From contig CAZYAN010000016.1 of assembly GCA_964645585.1 (NCBI GenBank), positions 6,888 to 70,887 on the forward strand: 64,000 nt of DNA, written 5' to 3'. This DNA is from DATGSL01 sp964645585. GTDB lineage: Bacteria > Verrucomicrobiota > Verrucomicrobiia > Opitutales > T3Sed10-336. Position 1 is the first letter of the stretch. Each line of letters begins with the position of its first letter. The notes beneath the pieces were generated by a model. The model made no database searches. It saw only the letters and a program-made list of their open reading frames with translations, and had not been told where the DNA came from. The position numbers were made by a program, and so were the translations under genes. Shown here in pieces: positions 53,395-60,630 of the stretch.

Positions 53395-53490
53395 CCGCCC
53401 GAAGGGGGCGACTCACTCAGCCCAGGGCAGAGCGCCCCGGGTATCCGGATGAAATAACGGCAGAGCCCCAAAAGGGCGACCCATCTTTTG
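53395..53490. repeat. Intergenic hairpin repeat of PVC type
   Basis: Three successive small inverted repeats: GCCCGAAGGGGGC, then CCCAGGGC with GCCCCGGG around an AGAGC loop, then GCCCCAAAAGGGC, ending in GACCCATC. This run of 'CCCAGGGC ... GCCC-loop-GGGCGAC' is a short dispersed element I recall from Planctomycetota and Verrucomicrobiota genomes. The rest of 53394-53749 has no gene; its end contains the ribosome site of the sugar transferase. Confidence 0.5.
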
Positions 53491-53749
53491 CAGGTTCAGG
53501 CCTCTCCAGCCAAGCCTGGCGAGGCCTGTCCGATTGCCTCGATTTCTTTTACCGTCCCCTTGTGCCCGAACCGCAATTCCCGCACGAGCGGCTCCGCCTT
53601 TTCCGCCCTCCTCCAAAGGCATCGTCCCGATAGGAAAAAGCAGCGTCGTCTGCTATTCTGTTTTAACGCCGCCGCGGAGGACGGTGATCGATCAGCGAGG
53701 AAGATCGATCAGATCCGTACGGCCCAAAGCGGAGGGCAAGGAGGTTGGA

Positions 53750-55159
53750 ATGCTGAGAAACCGGCAAGAGGGTCTGGTCACGCTTCACGGCATCTGGGTT
53801 ACCACTATTGTCTCCGCATTCTTTTTGCTCTATATCTGGATTCTCGACCAGACAGACTGGATCAAGCTGCTTCCGAATATTAACTTCACCCTCTATTTCC
53901 TCTGCGTCTTCGGCGGGATGTTTCTAACCCTGCGCGTGTATCACCAATGGGGACAAAAGCTCGGCTCGCTCGACTGGATTGAAGCGTGTCGCGTCAGTTT
54001 CCAGCAGGTTCTTCGCCTCTCCCTGATCCTGCTAGCGGCAGCGTTCGCCACCAAGGACAGCTATATAAGCCGTCTTTTTCTCGGAAGCTTCCTGGCGATG
54101 TCAGGGATTCTCCTTTTCTTCTGCAATTACTACCTCCCCGGCCTGATCTGCCGTATCGTCTTCAAGGCGAGCTCCGTCCCCACCCTTTTTATCGGAAGCT
54201 CGAGCGAAACCCGAAAGCTAAGCAACTGGATCTCGAAAAAAGCCAACCTCGGCGTCGAACCGGTCGGCCTTCTCACCGACGAACTCCACGCGGCCAACCT
54301 CGCCGATATTCCCTGCCTTGGTCGCCTGACTGATCTCAGCCGCGTCTTGGCCGAAACGCCGGTCGGTCAGATTATCATCCTGCAAAACTACCTGACCGAG
54401 TCGCAAACGCGCCAGATGGTCGACATCTCCCAGCAATACGGCTGCCGCATCCGTATCTACAACAACTGGGAAAAGACCTACCGGCATCCGCTTACCATCG
54501 ACCACGAGGGTGAATATACGTTTTTTACCTTCCAAAACGAACCGCTCGAGAACCCCGTTAACCGCTCGATCAAACGCCTTTTCGACATCGGCTTCTCTCT
54601 TCCCGTCGTCGCCTTTATCCTGCCGCCGCTGATGCTGGTTGTGTGGCTCGTTCAGCGCCGCCAATCGCCGGGGCCGATTTTCTACACGCAACCGAGATCT
54701 GGCCTGACGAAGCATACGTTCAACATCATCAAATTCCGGACGATGCACGCCATCGAGCAAAGTGAAGACGAAGTCGCGCGCCAGGCTCGCGACGATGACG
54801 ACCGCGTGTACCCGTTCGGACGTTTCCTGCGGCGAACGAGCCTCGACGAAATTCCCCAATTCGTGAACGTGCTCCTTGGCAACATGAGCATTGCCGGTCC
54901 GCGTCCGCACTTAACGAAGCACGATCAAGAATTCTCCCGCTTGATGAAGACCTACCGCACACGCCATTTCGTCAAACCGGGCATCACCGGCCTCGCGCAG
55001 TGCAAAGGGTTTCGCGGCGAGATCCGCGAGCTCTCACTCCTTCAAGAGAGAATTCGCTACGACATCTTTTACATCAACCACTGGTCGCTCCTGCTCGACT
55101 TTCAAATCGTCCTCGCCACGGTAAAACAGATCCTCTTCCCCCCCCGCTCCGCCTACTGA
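53750..55159 (+). CDS. Polyprenyl-phosphate sugar-1-phosphate transferase (exopolysaccharide initiation)
   Basis: A 469-aa membrane enzyme from ATG 53750 with GGAGG 7 nt upstream. The N-terminal part has about four membrane helices, then a cytoplasmic CoA-binding-like region (VPTLFIGSSSETRKL) and a fifth helix (SLPVVAFILPPLMLVVW). The bacterial sugar-transferase domain shows KRLFDIGFSLPVV, GPIFYTQPRSGL, FNIIKFRTMH, LRRTSLDEIPQFVNVLLGNM and PGITGLAQCKGFRG. Such WcaJ/PssY-like enzymes load the first hexose-phosphate on undecaprenyl phosphate. Other polysaccharide genes are not adjacent. Confidence 0.93.
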   Translation: MLRNRQEGLVTLHGIWVTTIVSAFFLLYIWILDQTDWIKLLPNINFTLYFLCVFGGMFLTLRVYHQWGQKLGSLDWIEACRVSFQQVLRLSLILLAAAFATKDSYISRLFLGSFLAMSGILLFFCNYYLPGLICRIVFKASSVPTLFIGSSSETRKLSNWISKKANLGVEPVGLLTDELHAANLADIPCLGRLTDLSRVLAETPVGQIIILQNYLTESQTRQMVDISQQYGCRIRIYNNWEKTYRHPLTIDHEGEYTFFTFQNEPLENPVNRSIKRLFDIGFSLPVVAFILPPLMLVVWLVQRRQSPGPIFYTQPRSGLTKHTFNIIKFRTMHAIEQSEDEVARQARDDDDRVYPFGRFLRRTSLDEIPQFVNVLLGNMSIAGPRPHLTKHDQEFSRLMKTYRTRHFVKPGITGLAQCKGFRGEIRELSLLQERIRYDIFYINHWSLLLDFQIVLATVKQILFPPRSAY

Positions 55160-55213
55160 TTCCGGAGCGTCAGGGGTGCGAGCGGGAACTTCAGCCCCTC
55201 CGCGCCCTGAATA

Positions 55214-55229
55214 AGGCGCTTAAGCGCCT
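55214..55229. repeat. 16-bp perfect palindrome before tyrS
   Basis: AGGCGCTTAAGCGCCT lies 80 nt upstream of tyrS in a gap of 149 nt. It could be the stem of a tight hairpin in the tyrS leader or a protein site. No T-box features were noted. Confidence 0.45.
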
Positions 55230-55308
55230 CCTCAAACCGCAACCCGGCCAATTTTCTTTGCGTTCCGCTTCCCGCCTTCTACGTTCGGTCTTTTCCTTTT
55301 TTCTACCA

Positions 55309-56589
55309 ATGATTCTCGATGACCTGACTTGGCGCGGCCTGATTGCTGATTGCACCGACACGCCCGAACTGACGAAGCGAATTCAGCAGGGACCGGTGAC
55401 TCTATATTGCGGCTTCGACCCCACCGCGGACAGCCTGCACATCGGCAATCTCGTCCCCCTCCTTGGCCTCCGCCGCTTCCAGCGCGCCGGACATTGCCCG
55501 ATTGCACTCGCCGGCGGCGCAACCGGCCTGATCGGCGACCCGAGCGGCCGCACGTCCGAACGGCAATTGCTCACGGCGGACGCCCTTCAGCACAATATCG
55601 CGCGCGTTAAAGAACAGCTCAGCCGTCTTCTCGACTTTGAGACGGGGCCGTTTCAGGCGCGTTTGCTCGATAACGCCGAGTGGATCGCCCCGATCACCTT
55701 CCTCGATTTTCTTCGCGATGTCGGAAAGCACTTCAGCGTCAATATGATGATCGGGAAAGAAAGCGTCCGCGCCCGGATGAGCGAGCGGGAGTCGGGAATC
55801 AGCTACACCGAGTTCAGCTACATGCTGATTCAGGCTTACGACTTCTATCATTTGCGCCGGGAACATAATTGTGAACTCCAGGTCGGCGGCAGCGACCAGT
55901 GGGGCAACATCACCGCCGGGATCGATCTCTGCCGCAAACGGCTCGGCAAGCAGGTCTGGGGATTGACGTTTCCGCTGGTCACGGCCTCGGACGGGAGCAA
56001 GTTCGGGAAGAGCGTCGAAGGCGCTATCTGGCTCGACCGGAGCAAAACGAGCGTGTATCGATTTTATCAATACTTCATCCAGACCGATGACCGCGACGTC
56101 ATCCGCTTCCTGAAATACTTCACTTTTCTCTCGCCCGAGGAAATCGACGACCTCGCTCGCAAACACGACGAGCGCCCGGAGCAGCGCGACGCGCACAAAG
56201 CACTCGCCCGGGAGGTCACGAGCCTCATCCATGGAGATCAAGCGACCCGAGACGCCATTGGCGCGAGCGAAATCCTGTTCGGGGGCGGCCTGGAGAATGT
56301 CAGTGAAGCCAGCTTCCGCGAGGTCGTCGCCGAAGCCCCGGTTCATACCGTTACCGCCGACACGTTCGCAGGCGACGGGACGCCGCTCGCCGATCTGCTT
56401 GCGAAGTCCGGATTGTCGCCATCAAAAGGCCAGGCGCGCAAGGAGATCCAGCAAGGCGGCATCTATGTGAACAATGTGCGGTCGCCCGACCTCCAGCGCC
56501 ACTTGACCGGCGCCGATCTTCTTTTCGACAAATACGTCCTGCTCCGAAAAGGGAAGCGCAACTACCTGGTGCTTACAATCGGCGACTGA
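55309..56589 (+). CDS. tyrS: Tyrosine-tRNA ligase
   Basis: A 426-aa class I synthetase from ATG 55309. Signature HIGH is DSLHIGNLVPLLGLRRFQ, the tyrosine and ATP site is GGATGLIGDPSGRTSER, QVGGSDQWGNITAG binds tRNA-Tyr substrate tyrosine, and KMSKS is GSKFGKSVEG (a KFGKS form as in TyrS). The C-terminal S4 domain has SPSKGQARKEIQQGGIYVNN. Complete; its end overlaps the convergent RluA-like gene by 17 nt. Confidence 0.98.
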   Translation: MILDDLTWRGLIADCTDTPELTKRIQQGPVTLYCGFDPTADSLHIGNLVPLLGLRRFQRAGHCPIALAGGATGLIGDPSGRTSERQLLTADALQHNIARVKEQLSRLLDFETGPFQARLLDNAEWIAPITFLDFLRDVGKHFSVNMMIGKESVRARMSERESGISYTEFSYMLIQAYDFYHLRREHNCELQVGGSDQWGNITAGIDLCRKRLGKQVWGLTFPLVTASDGSKFGKSVEGAIWLDRSKTSVYRFYQYFIQTDDRDVIRFLKYFTFLSPEEIDDLARKHDERPEQRDAHKALAREVTSLIHGDQATRDAIGASEILFGGGLENVSEASFREVVAEAPVHTVTADTFAGDGTPLADLLAKSGLSPSKGQARKEIQQGGIYVNNVRSPDLQRHLTGADLLFDKYVLLRKGKRNYLVLTIGD

Positions 56590-57355
56590 TGTGTCCGTTT
56601 CTCCTGTCATCCGGCGGCCGAGCAAGAGTTCGGAGCACTTTCTTCATTCCCGCCGGGTGCGGCGCCATCAAGGCGGCTCCCGGAAAATGCAACCGATGCA
56701 GGTGAAGAAAAAACGGGAGCGTCGGCCTTTGGCGATGTTCGCCCGTGCTTGAATAGACCGGATCGCCGCAAATCGCGATCCCCGCCTCCGCCGCGTGCAA
56801 CCGAACCTGGTGAAATCGGTCGTAAGGCGACGCGGACTCCCAGAGCGACACGTTTTCAAAACGCTGGACGCGCCGGAAGCGAGTAACTGTCTTCTTTCCG
56901 GTTTTACGGGAAACCAGCGCTTTCGGTTCCACGCGATGAACCGCCACCGGAAGCTCACAAGTAACCTCGTCCTCGTCTCGTTCACCGTCACTCAGAAACT
57001 GGTAAACAAAAGAAAATTGCAGCGAGCCCATCGCGTTTTTCAGCTCAGCCCGTCCCCTGGCGTTCTTGGCAAACAGCACAATGCCTGAGGCATCCGTCGC
57101 CAGATGATTGATCACGGATAACGCTTCAACCCCTAACCGTTCAAATTGCCCTGCTCCCTCGGCGACCCGCTTGTTGACACTGGTCACGATCGACCGCGGG
57201 CCTCCGCCCAACCGGGAATCTTGAAAAACGGCAATTCCGGCCGGTTTCTCCAGCGCCAGCCCCGCCTCGCCGTTCCACAAGACCGGCAGCCGCACTGGCC
57301 CGTCACTTACCTGTCCGGGCGGAAAACTGACAAACGCCGGTTTCTGGACCTCCAT
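56573..57355 (-). CDS. RluA-like pseudouridine synthase homologue lacking the catalytic Asp
   Basis: A 260-aa protein with the RluA fold: ALEKPAGIAVFQDS near the start, YQFLSDGE, the basic RFHQVRLHAAEAGIAI and GDPVYSS with FFLHLHRLHFPGA at the end. The catalytic motif HRLDxxTSG is replaced by N83-H-L-A86-T-D-A-S-G91, so the essential Asp is Ala. The surrounding fold is otherwise well kept. I infer a non-catalytic RNA-binding paralogue, or a highly altered enzyme. Positions 56573-56589 overlap tyrS. Confidence 0.75.
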   Translation of the reverse strand: MEVQKPAFVSFPPGQVSDGPVRLPVLWNGEAGLALEKPAGIAVFQDSRLGGGPRSIVTSVNKRVAEGAGQFERLGVEALSVINHLATDASGIVLFAKNARGRAELKNAMGSLQFSFVYQFLSDGERDEDEVTCELPVAVHRVEPKALVSRKTGKKTVTRFRRVQRFENVSLWESASPYDRFHQVRLHAAEAGIAICGDPVYSSTGEHRQRPTLPFFLHLHRLHFPGAALMAPHPAGMKKVLRTLARPPDDRRNGHISRRL

Positions 57356-57428
57356 CCCCTCAAACCCATGCCCTCATTCGCCAATGACAAATGAAAAATA
57401 ACAAATGAAAGGTGAAACTTGAGAAATA

Positions 57429-57467
57429 GACAGCCCTCGCGGCACTAAGTGCTGCACGAGGGCTGTC
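57429..57467 (-). terminator. Probable rpsT terminator
   Basis: GACAGCCCTCG (57429-57439) and CGAGGGCTGTC (57457-57467) form an 11-bp perfect stem 23 nt after the rpsT stop, minus strand, followed by TATTTCTC. The inner 17 nt can form a second small hairpin (GCACTTAGTGC). The T-tract is imperfect. Just beyond it, about 57377-57412 holds a run of CAAATGA-like short repeats. Confidence 0.7.
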
Positions 57468-57489
57468 GGGATGGGAGGAGGAAATTCTT

Positions 57490-57753
57490 TTAGCTCGCAA
57501 ACGTATATTTCGACCACTTGGATTTTTGGCGGTCTGCAACGTTGCGGTGAATAATCTTCGTCTTCGCGGCCTTGTCAAGCGCGGAAATATATCGAACCGC
57601 AGCCGATTTCTTCTCGTCCGCGCTGGCGTTCTCGAGCTCCAGCTTGGCCAGATTTCGGGCAAGCGTCTTCAAACGGCTCTTCGCGGCGCGATTTCGCACG
57701 GTCCGCCGCTCGGTCTTCCGCATGTTCTTAATTGCTGTCTTGGTGTTGGCCAT
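57490..57753 (-). CDS. rpsT: 30S ribosomal protein S20
   Basis: An 87-aa, Lys/Arg/Ala-rich helical ribosomal protein binding the 16S rRNA 5' domain. MANTKTAIKNMRKTERRTVRN at the start and LDKAAKTKIIHRNVADRQKSK at the end are typical. Monocistronic with a terminator. Its promoter must lie in the 64 nt before the rnpB 3' end. Confidence 0.97.
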   Translation of the reverse strand: MANTKTAIKNMRKTERRTVRNRAAKSRLKTLARNLAKLELENASADEKKSAAVRYISALDKAAKTKIIHRNVADRQKSKWSKYTFAS

Positions 57754-57817
57754 AACTGAAACCAGTGAAAACGTGCTTTGTTTCCCGTCTGAGTCAAGAG
57801 GGATTTTTGGAAAAGTT

Positions 57818-58215
57818 GTTAGTCTGAAAGCTCATAAGCCGGATTCTGTTTCCCCCGAAGGAGCGGCATCCATTTCTCTAACCCTGCTTGCGCAGGATTT
57901 TCCGCCGAAGCGGAATGCAACTCACCCGAAACGAGTAGGACGGGCCGCCCCGCGTTTCCTATTTGGTCTTGCACCGGATTGGGTTTTTCGTGCCTCAGCG
58001 GTCACCCGCGTGAGCGGTGGGCTCTTACCCCACCTTTTCACCCTTGCCTCCCGAGGTTCCCCCCGGACGGCGGTTTGTTTTCTGTGACACTTTCCGTCGC
58101 CCCGCGATTGACACGAGACGCCCCCGCTTTCACGGGGAATCCTGCCCTGTGGTGTCCGGACTTTCCTCTGCCGCTCCTCGCGACCGGCAGCGGATGCCAC
58201 GGCTCTCAAACTAAC
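57818..58215 (-). ncRNA. rnpB: RNase P RNA (class A)
   Basis: Catalytic RNA that matures tRNA 5' ends. On the minus strand the universal 5' element GAGGAAAGTCCGGAC lies near 58165 and the 3' partner AGAATCCGGCTTA near 57840, with the central CAAGGGTGAAA box at 58045-58055. The ends form the P1 helix: GTTAGTTTGAGAGC (58215-58202) pairs with GCTTTCAGACTAAC (57831-57818), 14 bp with two G-U pairs, which sets the limits given. Length about 398 nt. The 5' end overlaps the last codons of the upstream zinc-ribbon gene. Confidence 0.93.
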
Positions 58216-58921
58216 GGGAGGAATATAGGATGCGACCGCAATTGTCGCAAGTGACAATTTTATCTCCGGCCCGGACATCAATATCGACCCCGCCTGAAAC
58301 CCGCAGAAAGCATCCCTGGCAGGAGCGATCGACAACCGCGGCAACGATCGGGAACTTCACTACGCGCGCCTGCCGATCATAAGCGCTCAAGTACTCCGGA
58401 TCCGGCACCCGCTTCCTCGCCTCCTCAACCTCCATCCGTTTCTGTTTCAACTCCTCCTCCAGGCCGATCTTCCGGGCTTTCCGGTCCTCGATTTTTCCCT
58501 CCAGTTTGCCGATGACATCCTGAAAGTCCTTTTCAATTTCAGTTACCCGCTGCCTCTCTTCGTCGAGTTCGAACAATACTTGGATCACGGCTTCCTCAAG
58601 CTCTCCGACCTTCGCCTGCGTCGTCTCGATCTCCTTCGTAAGTGCCTGATACTCGTCGTTCTTCTTCACTTCGAGCTGCTGGTTCCGGTAACGCGCGATC
58701 TGGGCCTCGGCGGCCGCGACCTCGCTTTCCAAATCCTTGCGCTTCACCTCGAGCTCCCGAATCCTCCCCTTCGACTCCTCGAGCGTCTTCTTCTCCGCTT
58801 CGATCTTCTCCTCCAGCCGGCTGATCTCTCCCGGGATCGCGGCGATCTGCTTTTCAAGGTCCAAACGCCGCGCGTCGCGCTCCTGAAGGATCAAAAGGCT
58901 CTCAATGTTCGGGTTGGGCAT
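58211..58921 (-). CDS. C4-type zinc ribbon coiled-coil protein (DUF164 family)
   Basis: A 236-aa protein. Residues about 15-175 are a long heptad-rich coiled coil (EEKIEAEKKTLEESKGRI; ELEEAVIQVLFELDEER). The C-terminal zinc ribbon has SCQGCFLRVS and TCDNCGRILY, two CxxC knuckles. Members are thought to bind nucleic acid, but the role is unknown. Its stop codon TAG (58211-58213) lies in the P1 helix of rnpB, so the promoter or processing site of the RNA must be inside this gene. Confidence 0.88.
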   Translation of the reverse strand: MPNPNIESLLILQERDARRLDLEKQIAAIPGEISRLEEKIEAEKKTLEESKGRIRELEVKRKDLESEVAAAEAQIARYRNQQLEVKKNDEYQALTKEIETTQAKVGELEEAVIQVLFELDEERQRVTEIEKDFQDVIGKLEGKIEDRKARKIGLEEELKQKRMEVEEARKRVPDPEYLSAYDRQARVVKFPIVAAVVDRSCQGCFLRVSGGVDIDVRAGDKIVTCDNCGRILYSSR

Positions 58922-59359
58922 AGCCAGTCAGCTTTGGTCAGTCCAATTTTCTAAGCAACGCAAAAAGAACGCCGAGAGTTGCGAGAGCGTGAAGCAGCTT
59001 AACTCTCCGAAGTCGAGACCGGCGGGAAGGAATGCCGCCGCTCCCGTGATGCCCGAGACCGCCAGCAACTTTTGGGTTGTAGACTGCGGATTTCAAATCG
59101 GAACAGCCCTTCCAGGCATTTGCCGCGCGAACGGCCCAGTGGCGTTCACGCCGGTCGCCGTCCCGGTTATCGCAGGCTCGGGTCCTTCATTGATAAGATA
59201 TTCGCTTGCATCATCTTGGGAAAGCACAACAGGGGCGTTTTATTGTTGCCAACACCAACGGCGATTCTCAGGGTCCCCCACAATCTTGCTTGCGGCGACC
59301 TCGCACTTCCTCGGCCCGTCGCTCTTAAGAATCAACCCACAGCAGTCAAATGAACCCTC
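58922..59359. other. Non-coding interval before the LuxR-type gene
   Basis: 438 nt between the divergent zinc-ribbon gene and the LuxR regulator. A 152-codon plus-strand frame crosses it but its residues are Ser/Arg-rich and low in any family signal. I see no tRNA, repeat or clear promoter. Confidence 0.4.
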
Positions 59360-60438
59360 ATGAACCTCAACCAAACCGATATCGCCACCCTCTCCACGGC
59401 CTTGCGCGAACTCTACTCCCATACCGACGCCGAAACGCTTCCTCATCGGGTGATCAAGCTGCTGCGCCAACTGATCGCAGCCGATAGTGCCGCCTACAAC
59501 CTGCTCGATTTTCGGGAGCAAAAGGCCCTCATCATCCATGACGCTCCGCCCGAACTGGAAGCATGGACTCCCGCCTTTGAAGCATTCCTCCATGAACACC
59601 CGCTCGTGGAACACCAGCACCTGCGAGGTCAATGGCGCACCGGAGCCGCCCGGATCTCCGACTTCGTCAGCCGGCGCCAGCTGCGCGACACGGGGCTTTA
59701 CCAAGAATACTTCCATCCGCTGCGCATTGAAGAACAACTCGGCATGTACGTGGAAGAAGAAGACCGGGGCGCCATTACCGTATGCTTGCAGCGTGACGGG
59801 CGCACCTTCAGCGAACGCGACAGAGAAATTCTCACCTTCCTCCAGCCGCATCTCATCCAGGCGTTCAAAAACGCCGCCGACATCACGCTCGCCAAAGCGC
59901 GCGCGACCGACATGCGAAAAATCGCGGAGGCCGCCGCCATCGGCGTAGTCTGGCTGAAGCAAAACGAGGAGGTCGAATATATGTCCAGCGCCGTCAGCCT
60001 CTGGCTGAACCATTATTTCCCCTCCGCCCGCAATGGGGGCTGCGACTTCCTGCCCCCGCCCTCCTGCGCTGGATCCGCCGCCAGAAGACCGCGCGACTGC
60101 AAGAAATCGGTTTCGGCTGGGAAATCGAAACAACCGTGCGGGGCAACCGCGGCGACCTGAAGATCCGCTGGGTTCTCGAACAGGAGGACCGCAGTTACCT
60201 GATCTTTTCCGAGAATCGGATAAACCACAATCCCGCCGATCTCCGGCCGCTTGGACTCAGCCGCCGCGAGACCGAAGTTTTGCACTGGATCACCGAAGGC
60301 AAAACCAACCCCGCCATCGCAGCCATCCTCGGAATCAGCAAACGCACCGTCGACAAACACGCCGAAAACATCCTGCGCAAACTCCAGGTCGAAACCCGCG
60401 TCGAAGCCGCCGCGCGCGCCATGCAACTGCGCGTATAG
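59360..60438 (+). pseudogene. LuxR-family transcriptional regulator, split by a -1 frameshift
   Basis: ATG 59360 opens a frame (MNLNQTDIATLSTALREL) with a GAF/PAS-like N-terminal region of about 220 residues. After N-G-G at 60032-60040 the frame continues as nonsense to 60160, whereas the next frame carries on from CTG 60040 as LRLPAPALLRWIRRQKTARL into a full LuxR HTH (LSRRETEVLHWITEGKTN to ISKRTVDKHAENILRKLQ) ending at 60438. One extra G in the G5 run at 60035-60039 would rejoin both into about 360 residues. A real mutation, a base-call error or slippage would each explain it. Confidence 0.85.
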
Positions 60439-60563
60439 CCCGTAGGCAAAGGGCATGAGGAACAAACCGTAATCTCTTAACAGAAGGCAGCAAAGGCAGC
60501 GAATGGGGGGTAAACGTCTCTGAATGCTGGATACACGGTGAGCGACCTCCCTTTGTCGCCACC

Positions 60564-60603
60564 GACGTGAGGAGGTGGTCTACGCCATCCGCCTCCTTAC
60601 GTC
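60564..60603. terminator. Long stem-loop between convergent genes
   Basis: GACGTGAGGAGG-T-GG (60564-60578) faces CC-G-CCTCCTTACGTC (60589-60603) with one G-U pair and one T-G pair, 15 bp in all and a 10-nt loop. It lies between the LuxR gene (plus, ends 60438) and the repeat-protein gene (minus, ends 60631). No T-tract is present on either side, so it may be a bidirectional transcription barrier or an RNA stabiliser. Confidence 0.5.
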
Positions 60604-60630
60604 TTCCTCATGTCGGCGGCTAGAGGTTAA

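Noticed and set aside
57360..57420. CAAATGA-type repeats near rpsT considered as a CRISPR-like array
   Set aside because: Units are 8-10 nt, irregular and without spacers; only simple repeat DNA.
58905..59363. 152-codon frame upstream of the LuxR gene
   Set aside because: Starts inside the opposite-strand zinc-ribbon gene start and has no protein-like pattern.
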